NCBI GenBank assembly: GCA_903825435.1
Contig: CAIKAP010000117.1
Location: forward strand, 1-60,018
Reading direction: 5' to 3'
DNA from: an uncultured Verrucomicrobiota bacterium
GTDB lineage: Bacteria; Verrucomicrobiota; Verrucomicrobiia; Palsa-1439
DNA: 60,018 bases
Shown here: positions 35,430 through 43,780 of the stretch, piece after piece
How the letters are laid out: each line of letters starts with the position of its first letter
How positions within the stretch are numbered: position 1 is the stretch's first letter
Notes under the pieces: model-generated
Database searches by the model: none
Told to the model about the DNA's origin: nothing
Seen by the model: the letters and a program-made list of their open reading frames with translations, nothing else
Made by a program: the position numbers and the translations under genes

Positions 35430-36377
35430 ATGAAACGCGTGTTGCTAGTCATCCTGTTGCTCAGTGCTGTCGGAGGCGCTTATTGGTTGCTCACCCGGAA
35501 CACGCCCGGAACACAAGTTGTGTCGGGCACCATCGAGACCGACGAGGCACACGTCGCATCGCGCTATGGTGGACGCGTCGTCGCGCTGTACGCACAGGAA
35601 GGTGACTCGCTAACCAACGGTCAACCCATCGCCGACCTCGACGCTGCCGAACTGCAAACGCAGCGAGCCCAGGCCGACGCAGCGTTGCTGGAGTTGGTGA
35701 ACGGGCCGCGCACCAACGAGATCGCCTCCGCCCGCCACGATTGGGAATCGGTACAAGCCGACTTGGCGCTCGCCATCACGGAGTCGAAACGAGCGGTCGA
35801 ATTGTTCGAGAAAAATGTGATCCCGGTTGAGGATCGCGACCGCGCTGTCTCTCGTGTCCAGACCCTCGAAGCGCGCGTCAGCGGCGCAAAGGCGCACTTG
35901 GACCTATTGATCGAGGGGACGCGGCAAGAGACCATCGCCAACGCGCGGGCCCGTCTCGCTGAGATTGACACGAGGCTGCGCGAGATGCTCGTTATCGCAC
36001 CGGGCAATTGTTCGCTGGAAGTGCTCAGCGTGAAAGTCGGCGACGTGTTGCCACCCAACCGAGAGGTGGCGACATTGCTGATCACCGGCCATCTCTGGGT
36101 GCGCGTCTACGTGCCGGAGTTGTGGCTCAGCCACATCAAGATCGGCGACAAGGCTCGCATCCACGCCGACGGACACGACCGCGAGTTTCAAAGCGTCGTC
36201 GAACAAATTAACCGCCAAGCCGAGTTTACGCCGCGCAACGCCCAAACCGTCGAGGACCGTGTCCGTCAGATGTTCGGCGTGAAGATCCGCCTGCCGAGCG
36301 ACACCGGCGTCTTGAAAGCCGGCATGAGTGTGGACGTTGCGTTTGCTAACGTCCCACCGCCGCCATCACCGAAATGA
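35430..36377 (+). CDS. HlyD/EmrA-type membrane fusion protein
   Basis: 315-residue periplasmic adaptor of an exporter. An N-terminal anchor (MKRVLLVILLLSAVGGAYWL) is followed by the lipoyl half-motif GTIETDEAHVASRYGGRVVALYAQEGD, a helical hairpin (residues about 75-175), the second half (GNCSLEVLSVKVGDVLPPNR) and a beta-barrel end. It pairs with the ABC-2 ATPase and permease downstream; a TolC-like outer-membrane partner is not here. TAATCT seven bases before the ATG and CTGGCA 18 bp further suggest a leaderless transcript. A spacer-variant of the 18-bp repeat lies in codons 22-28. Confidence 0.9.
   Translation: MKRVLLVILLLSAVGGAYWLLTRNTPGTQVVSGTIETDEAHVASRYGGRVVALYAQEGDSLTNGQPIADLDAAELQTQRAQADAALLELVNGPRTNEIASARHDWESVQADLALAITESKRAVELFEKNVIPVEDRDRAVSRVQTLEARVSGAKAHLDLLIEGTRQETIANARARLAEIDTRLREMLVIAPGNCSLEVLSVKVGDVLPPNREVATLLITGHLWVRVYVPELWLSHIKIGDKARIHADGHDREFQSVVEQINRQAEFTPRNAQTVEDRVRQMFGVKIRLPSDTGVLKAGMSVDVAFANVPPPPSPK
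35495..35512 (-). repeat. 18-bp repeat variant with changed spacer
   Basis: Plus strand CCGGAACACGCCCGGAAC: both 7-bp boxes and the 11-bp phase are kept, but the AAAA spacer is replaced by ACGC. It lies inside the HlyD gene. Confidence 0.5.
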
Positions 36378-36388
36378 AAGGAAGAAAC

Positions 36389-36739
36389 ATGAGCAAGTGT
36401 ACCCATAAATCGAATTCCGCGGGCAATATCATCGGCAGGGCTATTGCACTTACGTCGTTGGTTGAGTATCAGGCTGGCGCGATTGTTAGCCGTGAGGTGT
36501 TGCGGAAACAAACCGGCACGGTCACGACGTTCGCATTCGACGAAGGCCAGGCTCTCAGCGAACACACCGCACCGTTTGACGCGATGGTCTGCGTGCTCGA
36601 AGGCGAAGGCGAAATCTTCATCGAAGGCAAACCGCACCAAGTCGGTGCCGGGCAGATGATCATCATGCCGGCGAACAAGCCGCATGCCGTCAAGGCCGTT
36701 AGCCGTTTCAAGATGATGCTCGTGATGATCCGTTCGTGA
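36389..36739 (+). CDS. cupin-domain protein
   Basis: 116-residue single cupin barrel. Motif 1 reads [25 protein letters not shown] and motif 2 [17 protein letters not shown], so the histidine and glutamate metal ligands are partly conserved. Enzymatic or sensory role unknown. The ATG at 36389 has AAAGGAAGAAAC upstream; an ATG at 36374 that overlaps the HlyD stop is possible but has no ribosome site. It lies within the exporter operon, which makes a regulatory or detoxifying role possible. Confidence 0.85.
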   Translation: MSKCTHKSNSAGNIIGRAIALTSLVEYQAGAIVSREVLRKQTGTVTTFAFDEGQALSEHTAPFDAMVCVLEGEGEIFIEGKPHQVGAGQMIIMPANKPHAVKAVSRFKMMLVMIRS

Positions 36740-37688
36740 ACGCGCCCGACATCATGATTGAGGTTGAGCGTCTCACGAAACGTTTTGGTCCGGTCACGGC
36801 GGTGGACCATGTCAGTTTCACCGTCGCGCGACGTTCCATCTTCGGCTTTCTTGGCCCGAACGGCTCCGGTAAAACCACCGTCATACGGATGCTGTGCGGC
36901 CTGCTCGAGCCGAGCGACGGCGCGGGCCGGATTGCCGGTTCGACGTGGCGCGGGAGACCGACAAGATCAAGGGCACCATTGGCTACATGTCGCAGAAGTT
37001 TTCGTTGTACGACGAACTGACGGTGGACGAAAACCTACTCTTCTACGGACGCCTCTACGGCCTGCGCGGCGACGCACTGAAGAAACGCCGCGAGGAACTC
37101 ATCGCGCTCACCCACCTCGAACCGTACCTCGAACGCCGCGCCGCGCTACTCTCCGGCGGCTGGCGTCAACGGCTCGCGATGGCGTGTGCGCTCGTCCATA
37201 AACCAATCGTGCTCTTCCTCGACGAACCGACCGCGGGCATTGACCCGGTGGCACGACGCGAGTTGTGGGATTTATTGTTCGAGCTTTCCAGCAATGGCGT
37301 GACGTTGTTTGTGACGACACATTACATGGACGAGGCGGAACGTTGCTCGCACGTCGGCTACATTGACATGTCGAAGCTGATTGTCTGCGGCGCACCAGAC
37401 GACTTGAAACAATTGCCGGAAGTGAATCCGCCGGGCACAAAACGGCTTGACGTGACTTGCGACCATGTCACCATCGCCCTACAAACCGTGCGCAAGCTCC
37501 CCGGCATCCGCAACGCGACCGTGTTCGGCCAGTCCATGCATCTGCTCGTCGAGGCGCGCCTGCCGGAGCAGGCAATCCGCGATGCGCTCGCGTCGCTCGG
37601 CATTCACGAAATCGACATCCGTCACATCGCTCCGTCGTTGGAGGATGCGTTCGTCGCATTGACGGCGCGCAACGGAGGACAGAACTGA
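36736..37688 (+). pseudogene. ABC exporter ATPase interrupted by a frameshift
   Basis: ABC-2-type ATPase read in two frames. Frame one (from GTG 36736, overlapping the cupin stop as GTGA): [19 protein letters not shown], Walker [19 protein letters not shown], up to GRIAG. Frame two continues without a gap at [21 protein letters not shown]-loop [12 protein letters not shown], signature LSGGWRQRLAMACAL, Walker B IVLFLDEPTAGIDP and H-loop THYMDEAERC, to the TGA at 37686-37688. One missing T near 36939 (GGTTCGAC for an expected GGTTTCGAC) explains the break. All catalytic motifs are otherwise intact, so this is either a recent mutation or a sequencing error. The stop overlaps the permease start (TGATG). 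Confidence 0.88.
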
Positions 37689-38809
37689 TGACGAATCCAT
37701 TTCGCGGTTTCCGCGCCATCCTGTTCAAGGAATTCCTTGTCGTGTTCCGCGACAAGATGACGCTGTTCCTCATGTTCTTTCCGCCACTGTTGCAGATTAT
37801 CGCGTTCGGGTACGCGCTGGACACCGACGTGAAAAACATGCGGATGGTCGTGCTCAACGAGGACCGCACAACGGAGAGCCGCCAGCTTATTGATGCGTTC
37901 GTCAACACCGGCAGCTTCCGCGTCGCCAAGGAAGTCCGGAGCGTCGCCGAACTGGAAACTGCCGTGCGCCGTGGTGAAGCCTACATCGGCCTGCAAATCC
38001 CGCCGGATTTCACGCGCAAACTGCACGAAGGCCAGAAGGCGACGGTACAGGCGATTATTGACGGCTCCAACTCAACGACGGCATTGCAAGCGTTGAACAC
38101 GGCGATGGGCGTCGCGTTCAGCCGTTCCATCGGCGTGCTGCTGGCGGAGACAGGACGACGTGAACTGCCGGTCGAAGTGCGACCGCAGATGCTCTACAAC
38201 CCTTCGATGCGGGCGCCGAATTTCTTCGTGCCGGGCGTGATCGGGATGGCATTGCAGATCGCGACGGTGTTCGCCGTGGCGATGGCCATCGTACGCGAAC
38301 GCGAACGCGGGACGCTGGAGAACCTTCTTATCAGCCCGTTGTCGCGCTGGGGACTCATGCTCGGCAAGATGACGCCATACCTGTGTATCTCAATGACGAT
38401 GGCGACGCTGCTGTTTACGATTCTACGGTGGGTATTTTATGTGCCAATTGCTGGTAGCCTAGTGGCGTTATTCTTGGCGGCGTTCCTGTATGTGTTCGCG
38501 CTGGCCAGCCTAGGACTGCTTGTCTCGACCAAGGCACACTCGCAAAACGAGGCGATGCAGATGACCATGACGGTTCTTTTACCATCGATCTTCTTCAGTG
38601 GTTTCATCTTCCCGCGCGAAACGATGCCGTGGCCATTCTACGCTATCGGCACAGTTTTACCGGCGACGTATTTCATCGATCTGATGCGGGCAATCATCCT
38701 ACGTGGTGCGACGTTCGCTGATTTCGGAACACAACTATTGATTCTCAGCGTGATGGGCGTGGTGTTGTTTACGTTGTGTGCGTTGCGGTTCAAACAAAGA
38801 ATCGCATGA
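37688..38809 (+). CDS. ABC-2 type transporter permease
   Basis: 373 residues: one helix near the N-terminus (TLFLMFFPPLLQIIAFGYAL), a large periplasmic domain (about 45-175), then five helices (FFVPGVIGMALQIATVFAVA onward) with the ABC-2 signature region VRERERGTLENLLISPLSRW. This is the YhhJ/YbhR-like layout. It works with the frameshifted ATPase and the HlyD protein as a drug or small-molecule exporter; the substrate is unknown. ATG at 37688 overlaps the ATPase stop. A longer frame from 37457 is an artefact of the overlap. Confidence 0.92.
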   Translation: MTNPFRGFRAILFKEFLVVFRDKMTLFLMFFPPLLQIIAFGYALDTDVKNMRMVVLNEDRTTESRQLIDAFVNTGSFRVAKEVRSVAELETAVRRGEAYIGLQIPPDFTRKLHEGQKATVQAIIDGSNSTTALQALNTAMGVAFSRSIGVLLAETGRRELPVEVRPQMLYNPSMRAPNFFVPGVIGMALQIATVFAVAMAIVRERERGTLENLLISPLSRWGLMLGKMTPYLCISMTMATLLFTILRWVFYVPIAGSLVALFLAAFLYVFALASLGLLVSTKAHSQNEAMQMTMTVLLPSIFFSGFIFPRETMPWPFYAIGTVLPATYFIDLMRAIILRGATFADFGTQLLILSVMGVVLFTLCALRFKQRIA

Positions 38810-38845
38810 GAGAGGGGATCAGCGACAATCTCATTTCGACAACCG

Positions 38846-39484
38846 ATTCCGCAGGATAACGAGTATCACCACTTCGCGGACACACGAACATGGCTCGGCA
38901 CGCCGAACGCATCGGATGTTTGGTCAAACTTGCCGTTTGTTGTGATCGGCATAGTCGGATTGCTGTGGCTGGCGCGGCGACCAATGCCGCAACGTTGGAT
39001 GTGGACGACGTTTTTCGCGGGCGTGACGCTGGTCGGATTCGGCTCGGCTTACTACCACCTGAATCCCTGCGATGCGACGCTGGTCTGGGACCGGTTGCCG
39101 ATGACGATTGCGTTCATGTCGTTCTTCGCCGCGCTGATTGCGGAGCGGTGTAACGAGCGCGTCGCGACGTGGTTGTTCGCGCCGCTGCTGGCGTTCGGCA
39201 TCGGCAGCGTGATGTACTGGTATTATACGAATGACTTGCGCTGGTACGCGCTGGTACAATTCGGGCCGATGTTGGTGATCCCGATCCTGCTGCTGGCGCG
39301 ACCGTCGCGCTATTTGCGCACGAGCAATGTTTGGATCGTGCTCGCTTGGTACGAGGCGGCAAAAGTCCTGGAGCGCGCGGACGCCGTCGTCTTTTCGTTG
39401 AGCGGCGGCGTAAGCGGTCACACGTTGAAACATTTTGCCGCGGCGGCCGGTTGCGGCTGGGTGCTGCGAATGTTGTCGAGGTAA
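38846..39484 (+). CDS. ceramidase-like seven-helix membrane protein, start codon unclear
   Basis: About 212 residues of the alkaline ceramidase/PAQR-like hydrolase superfamily: PQDNEYHHFADTRTWLG, NLPFVVIGIVGLLWL, FGSAYYHLNPCDATLVWDRL (conserved Ser, His and Asp), and GHTLKHFAAAAG near the end (paired His). The homologous part begins upstream of the first standard start (TTG 38930), yet no ATG, GTG or TTG exists in frame between the permease stop and 38930. ATC 38828 (ten bases after AGGGG) and ATT 38846 are the only near-starts. A one-base loss after ATG 38806 would also explain it. Confidence 0.65.
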   Translation: MPQDNEYHHFADTRTWLGTPNASDVWSNLPFVVIGIVGLLWLARRPMPQRWMWTTFFAGVTLVGFGSAYYHLNPCDATLVWDRLPMTIAFMSFFAALIAERCNERVATWLFAPLLAFGIGSVMYWYYTNDLRWYALVQFGPMLVIPILLLARPSRYLRTSNVWIVLAWYEAAKVLERADAVVFSLSGGVSGHTLKHFAAAAGCGWVLRMLSR

Positions 39485-39519
39485 TTGACAGAAAACCAAC
39501 TGAAAGGAAGTTATAGAAT

Positions 39520-40605
39520 ATGAAAGAGACGAATAAACACAAAGGTCCGTGGCTGCACCGGCTTGGAATCGGCGTACTGACGGTGGCGCTGACGCTGCTG
39601 GCGTTCTGGTTGCTCGACTTCGTGATGGACGACATCGGCACGCTGCGCGGGCCGCAGTTCGAGGACACGGCAAAGAAGTTCGTCAGCCAGTCGTTGCTCG
39701 ACGAGGCGAAAGGCGTTGACCGTCAGCTTGCCGACATCGGACGACAGATCTCCGACCAGAAGGAACGACAACGGTTGTTACGCGACAGCACCAGCGGTTT
39801 CCAGCGGACGATGAATCAACTGCTCGACATGCAGCGCACGCGCTTGGAGAAAGGCGTTGCGCTACCAGAAGCGCAACAGAAGGCGTTGTCCGACAGCGTC
39901 GAGCTGTTTCTCGCCAACCAGAAACGCGACCAGGAGTTGACCGAGGACATCACCAAGCTCAGCGAACGGCAACGCTCGCTCCAAGCCGAGAAGCGCACGC
40001 TCGACGAGAAGATAGAGGCCCAGCGCGAGGTTGCCCGCAAAGACTGGAAACGTCTCGACCGCCGGCATGAGTTGAAGCTCGCGTGCTTGAAACTACTGGT
40101 GTTGTTGCCGTTGCTGGCCGCAGCGAGCTGGCTCTTCCTGAAGAAGCGCGGCACCATGTACGCCCAGCTGATCTACGCTACCGGTAGTGCGGTGTTATGG
40201 CAGACCGTTCTCGTGATTCACCAGCATTTCCCGACGCGCTATTTCAAGTACATCATCCTCTCCGCCGCCATCGGGATCGTGATCTACCTGCTCGCGCTGT
40301 TGCTGCGCATGATTCGGTTCCCCAAGGCGAACGTGTTGCTGAAACAGTACCGCGAATCCTATGAGCACTTCTTTTGTCCCGTCTGCGAGTACCCGATCCG
40401 ACGCGGCCCGATGCGCTTCCTCGCATGGACGCGCCGCAGCGTCCGAAAACTGACACCAGCCGCCACAGAAACCGACATGCCGTACACTTGTCCAGCTTGC
40501 GGGACGGCGCTGTACGAACATTGCACTTCTTGCAAGGAAGTGCGCCACTCGCTGTTACCGCACTGCGAACATTGCGGTGCGGAGAAACCTGTCACAGGAG
40601 CCTAA
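39520..40605 (+). CDS. membrane protein with coiled coil and C-terminal zinc ribbons
   Basis: 361 residues. Helix 1 (GVLTVALTLLAFWLLDFVMD), a long coiled coil (about 60-185, SQSLLDEAKGVDRQLADIGR through LQAEKRTLDEKIEAQREVAR), three more helices (about 190-275) and a cytoplasmic end with CxxC pairs: CPVCEYP, CPACGTALYEHCTSC and CEHCGAEK. The pairs fit two zinc ribbons. Unknown function; it could be a membrane scaffold that binds protein or nucleic acid. AAAGGAAG precedes the ATG at normal distance. It is followed by the DUF2157 gene after two bases. Confidence 0.75.
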   Translation: MKETNKHKGPWLHRLGIGVLTVALTLLAFWLLDFVMDDIGTLRGPQFEDTAKKFVSQSLLDEAKGVDRQLADIGRQISDQKERQRLLRDSTSGFQRTMNQLLDMQRTRLEKGVALPEAQQKALSDSVELFLANQKRDQELTEDITKLSERQRSLQAEKRTLDEKIEAQREVARKDWKRLDRRHELKLACLKLLVLLPLLAAASWLFLKKRGTMYAQLIYATGSAVLWQTVLVIHQHFPTRYFKYIILSAAIGIVIYLLALLLRMIRFPKANVLLKQYRESYEHFFCPVCEYPIRRGPMRFLAWTRRSVRKLTPAATETDMPYTCPACGTALYEHCTSCKEVRHSLLPHCEHCGAEKPVTGA

Positions 40606-40607
40606 CC

Positions 40608-41918
40608 ATGAACCGACGACAACTTCACTGGCTGTACCAGGAACTGCCGAACCTCGTAAGTTCCGGTATTGTTCCGGCCGAAACTGCAGACCGAATCCGC
40701 AAACACTATGGCGACATTGACGCGCAAGGCAGCGGCCGGCACTGGCTCATCATTCTGTTCGCGATCATCGGCGCGGCGTTGATTGGTGGCGGGATCATCC
40801 TGCTGCTGGCACACAACTGGGATGAGATGTCGCGTCCCGCGCGCGCGGCGATCTCGCTGGCACCGATGCTGATCACGCAGGCGCTCGCGGCATGGGTGTT
40901 GTGGACGCGCGCCGAGAGCACGGCTTGGCGCGAAGGTGTCGGGACATCGTTGACACTGGCAATTGGGACTTCAATCGCGCTGATCTCGCAGACGTACAAC
41001 CTCGGCGGGACATTCCCGCAGTTCATGTTGGTGTGGACGCTGCTGGCGTTACCAGTGGCGTACCTGCTGCGGGCAACGTTGCCGTCGCTTTTGTACCTGA
41101 TCGGCGTGACGGTGTGGAGCGGTTCGGTGATGAACGAAGGCTCAAAGTCGCTCTGGTTCTGGCCGCTGGTGGCGTTGGCGTTGCCGTACCTGTGGATGGT
41201 GGCGAAAGAGAACCGTTATCACCCGCGGCCATTGCTGTTCTGCTGGGTGTTGAGCATCGTCGGCGCAATCGGGACCGGGTTCGGCGCACACAGGCTGCTG
41301 GACGAGCATTCATGGTGGATCGTGTTGTTCGCCGGGTTGTACGCGGTGTGGTGGCTGGTCGGGTCGCGCTGGTACGGCGAGGCGGCAAGTGTGTTGCAGC
41401 GTCCGTTCCAGATTATCGGAGGACTGGGGCTGTGGGTATTGTCGCTGGTGCTGACGTTCTCGGATCCGTGGCGTGCGCTCGGTCATCCCTTTTGGTACTC
41501 AGGCCCTTGGATGCAAACAGCCGAGTGGACGGCGGCTCTGGCGTGGCCCGTCGTTGCCATCGCGCTGTGGGTCGCGGCGTGGCGACGGCGCGAGACGTCG
41601 GAGCTGTTGCTAGGTGCGATACCGGTGTTCACCGTGATTGGGCAGGCGTTGGCCGCTCATAACCACGAAGTGACGGCGGCAGTCGTGTTCAATGTTTATG
41701 TGCTGGTGGTGGCCGTTGCGCTAATCACCAGCGGCGTGAAGGAACGGCGGTTGGGCGTGATCAACGCCGGGATGCTGCTGTTGTCGGCCCTGATTCTGTG
41801 CCGGTTCTTTGACGCGGACCTTGGATTCGTGGCTCGCGGGGTGGCCTTCATCGCGCTAGGAACCGGATTCCTCGTCACCAACCTCGTCCTGCTGCGGCGG
41901 AAAGGAGCGGCGCAATGA
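40608..41918 (+). CDS. DUF2157 integral membrane protein
   Basis: 436 residues. The N-terminal soluble DUF2157 part (LYQELPNLVSSGIVPAETADRI) is followed by about 12 helices starting with WLIILFAIIGAALIGGGIILLL and HNWDEMSRPARAAISLAPM, the family's HNWD..P/A..R signature. CAGGAG lies before the ATG. It overlaps the GDYXXLXY protein gene by ATGA; this pair is commonly found together. Role unknown, perhaps in envelope homeostasis. A one-mismatch copy of the 18-bp repeat codes for SGIVPA at residues 19-24. Confidence 0.88.
   Translation: MNRRQLHWLYQELPNLVSSGIVPAETADRIRKHYGDIDAQGSGRHWLIILFAIIGAALIGGGIILLLAHNWDEMSRPARAAISLAPMLITQALAAWVLWTRAESTAWREGVGTSLTLAIGTSIALISQTYNLGGTFPQFMLVWTLLALPVAYLLRATLPSLLYLIGVTVWSGSVMNEGSKSLWFWPLVALALPYLWMVAKENRYHPRPLLFCWVLSIVGAIGTGFGAHRLLDEHSWWIVLFAGLYAVWWLVGSRWYGEAASVLQRPFQIIGGLGLWVLSLVLTFSDPWRALGHPFWYSGPWMQTAEWTAALAWPVVAIALWVAAWRRRETSELLLGAIPVFTVIGQALAAHNHEVTAAVVFNVYVLVVAVALITSGVKERRLGVINAGMLLLSALILCRFFDADLGFVARGVAFIALGTGFLVTNLVLLRRKGAAQ
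40660..40677 (+). repeat. 18-bp dispersed repeat, one mismatch (inside the DUF2157 gene)
   Basis: GTTCCGGTATTGTTCCGG. The encoded SSGIVPAE is ordinary for the family, so descent from the repeat is uncertain. Confidence 0.55.
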
Positions 41919-42478
41919 AATCTTCGCGAATCATTCTGGCCCTGTTTATCGTGGTGGCGCTGCTGCAACTTGCAGTGCCGGTAAGCCAACTCTGGCGGTA
42001 TGAGCAAACGTTAAGGACAGGTAAGCCGTACAAGTTCCGGACGCGGCCGGTAGATCCTTACGATGCGTTCCGTGGACGGTTTGTGGCGCTGGCGTTCGAG
42101 GAGCACGAAGCGCCGTGGGAGGGCAAGACGACGCCCGTTCACGACACCACGGGTTACGCGGTGCTCGGCAAGGACGCAAACGGGTTCGCGCAGGTCTTGC
42201 GTGTGACGCCAGTAGCGCCGGAGGGTGGCGATTATCTGCGAGTGAAAACGGGCTACTGCGGCGCTTCGAACCGGGTGAGCTACACGTATTCGTTCGACCG
42301 TTTCTACATGGAAGAACGCAAGGCGCCCGAGGCGGAGCGTGTATACCGCGAGAACAATCGCTGGAACACCACCAACCGCAACACCTACGCGGTCGTCCGC
42401 GTCCGCGGCGGCGTCGGCGTGATCGAAAACCTATTCGTCGGTGACAAGTCGATCAACGAGGCTATTCGACGGCCCTGA
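41915..42478 (+). CDS. GDYXXLXY-domain membrane-anchored protein
   Basis: 187 residues: an N-terminal anchor (IILALFIVVALLQLAVPVSQ) and an extracytoplasmic domain with the motif VDPYDAFRGRFVALAFEE, matching the GDYxxLxY-type family in layout (D-P-Y-D-x-x-R-G-x-x-V/L). It ends with a small beta domain (YAVVRVRGGVGVIENLFV). It overlaps the DUF2157 gene start-to-stop by 4 bp and converges on the NYN gene with a 17-bp overlap of coding ends. Confidence 0.85.
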   Translation: MKSSRIILALFIVVALLQLAVPVSQLWRYEQTLRTGKPYKFRTRPVDPYDAFRGRFVALAFEEHEAPWEGKTTPVHDTTGYAVLGKDANGFAQVLRVTPVAPEGGDYLRVKTGYCGASNRVSYTYSFDRFYMEERKAPEAERVYRENNRWNTTNRNTYAVVRVRGGVGVIENLFVGDKSINEAIRRP

Positions 42479-43253
42479 CGATGTAGCCGCCGGACTTGAC
42501 GTCGGCTTCGAGCTTCAGGAGGTTGCGTTTCTGGGCTTCCAGTAGCAGGTCGTTGAAGCTGCGGAAACCGTGGGCACGTTCGTTGAAGCCGGGATTGCGG
42601 CGTTTGAGGGTCTGCTTGATCATGGAACCGAAGATCGGATCGTCGCCGCGGCGTTCCTGGCTGATGGCGTCGAATGTTTCCACGACCATTTCCAGCGCAC
42701 GGTCGGGGCCGAGCGATTTGCCGTCGGTTTCCGCCGTCTTTGCCGCGGGCGATTGCCGTCGGGCCTTTGACGGTTCGGGACGAACGAGGTCGTCGTAGTA
42801 AAGGAACTCGTCACAATTGTTGATGAAGAGGTCGGAGGTGGAGTTCTTGACGCCGACGCCGATCACGATCTTGTCGTTCTCGCGCAGTTTGCTGACGAGC
42901 GGCGAGAAGTCGGAGTCGCCGCTGATGATGGCGAAGGTGTCAACGTGCTGCTTGGTGTAGCAGAGATCGAGCGCGTCAACGACCATGCGGATGTCGGCGG
43001 AGTTTTTGCCGGACTGGCGGACGTGCGGGATCTCAATCATCTCGAAGGCGGCTTCGTGGAGGTCGCGCTTGAAGACTTTGTAGCGGTCGAAATCGCAGTA
43101 AGCTTTTTTGACGACGATGTGGCCTTTGAGGAGGAGCCGTTCGAGCACCTTCTGAATGTCGAACTTCGGGAAATGCGCGTCGAGAGCACCGAGGGCGATG
43201 TTTTCGAGGTCGAGGAAGACCGCCATGGTGGCGTTGTTTTCGCGGATGCTCAT
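42462..43253 (-). CDS. NYN-domain (LabA/DUF88-like) putative RNase with C-terminal OST-HTH domain
   Basis: 263 residues. The PIN-like NYN fold shows MAVFLDLENIA (first acidic site), KNSADIRMVVDALDL and FAIISGDSDFSPLVSKLRE (second acidic cluster). After a Lys/Ala linker, a LOTUS/OST-HTH RNA-binding domain follows (DPIFGSMIKQTLKRRNPGFN, FRSFNDLLLEAQKRNLLKLE). Such proteins probably cut or bind RNA. AAAGGACATTGAC precedes the ATG. One base separates it from the ACT gene upstream, so they are cotranscribed. Confidence 0.9.
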   Translation of the reverse strand: MSIRENNATMAVFLDLENIALGALDAHFPKFDIQKVLERLLLKGHIVVKKAYCDFDRYKVFKRDLHEAAFEMIEIPHVRQSGKNSADIRMVVDALDLCYTKQHVDTFAIISGDSDFSPLVSKLRENDKIVIGVGVKNSTSDLFINNCDEFLYYDDLVRPEPSKARRQSPAAKTAETDGKSLGPDRALEMVVETFDAISQERRGDDPIFGSMIKQTLKRRNPGFNERAHGFRSFNDLLLEAQKRNLLKLEADVKSGGYIVRAVE

Positions 43254-43254
43254 G

Positions 43255-43650
43255 TCAATGTCCTTTCAAAACGCGTTTGGCCGCGCCGAGTTTATCCACG
43301 CGCAGGATGATCGCACCCGTCGTGGTGTCAGGAACGGTGGTGGCGTAGGCGTACTCGATGTTGATTTTCTTAGCTGAAAGTTTGCGGGCAATGGAGGCCA
43401 GTTCGCCGGGATGGTTGGTGCAGGCCAACAGTAATACGTCACGCTCGACGACGAGGACGCCGCGTTCGCCGAGCAAATGCAACGCTTTCTGCGGTTCGTC
43501 CACAACCATGCGCACGACCGCGTGGTCCACGCCGTCGGTGACGGAAATGGCGATGATGTTGACCTTGGCGGCGGCGAGCGTCTTGCAGACGGCGCCAAGG
43601 GTGCCGGGTCTATTTTCCAGAAATAGAGAGAGTTGTTTTACCGTTTTTAT
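43255..43650 (-). CDS. ACT-domain protein (tandem ACT), probable AUA start
   Basis: 131 residues: two ACT modules, KQLSLFLENRPGTLGAVCKT and VLLLACTNHPGELASIARKL, with a typical amino-acid-binding Gly turn in each. Family members sense amino acids. The in-frame ATG at 43680 lies inside the -10 box (CATTAT, 43684-43679) of a TTGACG-17 promoter and would not be in the mRNA. Downstream, GGAGG (43661-43657) sits six bases before ATA at 43650, whose product begins IKTVKQLSLF, just where ACT proteins normally start with Met. The start is therefore given as ATA; 43680 is the fallback. Confidence 0.8.
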   Translation of the reverse strand: MKTVKQLSLFLENRPGTLGAVCKTLAAAKVNIIAISVTDGVDHAVVRMVVDEPQKALHLLGERGVLVVERDVLLLACTNHPGELASIARKLSAKKINIEYAYATTVPDTTTGAIILRVDKLGAAKRVLKGH

Positions 43651-43678
43651 TGTTATCCTCCGTGTTTGGTTCGAAAGC

Positions 43679-43707
43679 ATAATGGACGCAACCGGCTCCG
43701 CCGTCAA
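43679..43707 (-). promoter_or_regulatory. promoter for the ACT-NYN operon
   Basis: TTGACG (43707-43702), 17-bp spacer, CATTAT (43684-43679). Expected initiation is near 43672, which leaves a leader of about 20 bases holding GGAGG. Confidence 0.65.
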
Positions 43708-43715
43708 CCCTGCTC

Positions 43716-43771
43716 TTGACATCTCGCCGCTCATGTATTAGTTATACTCATTCAAGCAGTTGATTGAATCA
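43716..43771 (+). promoter_or_regulatory. promoter and palindrome upstream of the LysR gene
   Basis: TTGACA (43716-43721), 17-bp spacer, TAGTTA (43739-43744). The -35 box lies 9 bp from the divergent -35 of the ACT operon. A perfect 11-bp palindrome TGATTGAATCA (43761-43771) follows just before the gene and is a candidate autoregulatory site, although it does not fit the T-N11-A LysR pattern exactly. Confidence 0.5.
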
Positions 43772-43780
43772 GAATTACTA

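Noticed and set aside
34380-35430. yybP-ykoY manganese riboswitch for the TerC gene
   Set aside because: The space before the ATG is too short once the promoter is placed, and no matching fold could be drawn.
36489-36516. Further copy of the 18-bp element in the cupin gene
   Set aside because: GCGGAAACAAACCGGCAC has four mismatches and a shifted spacer; within chance.
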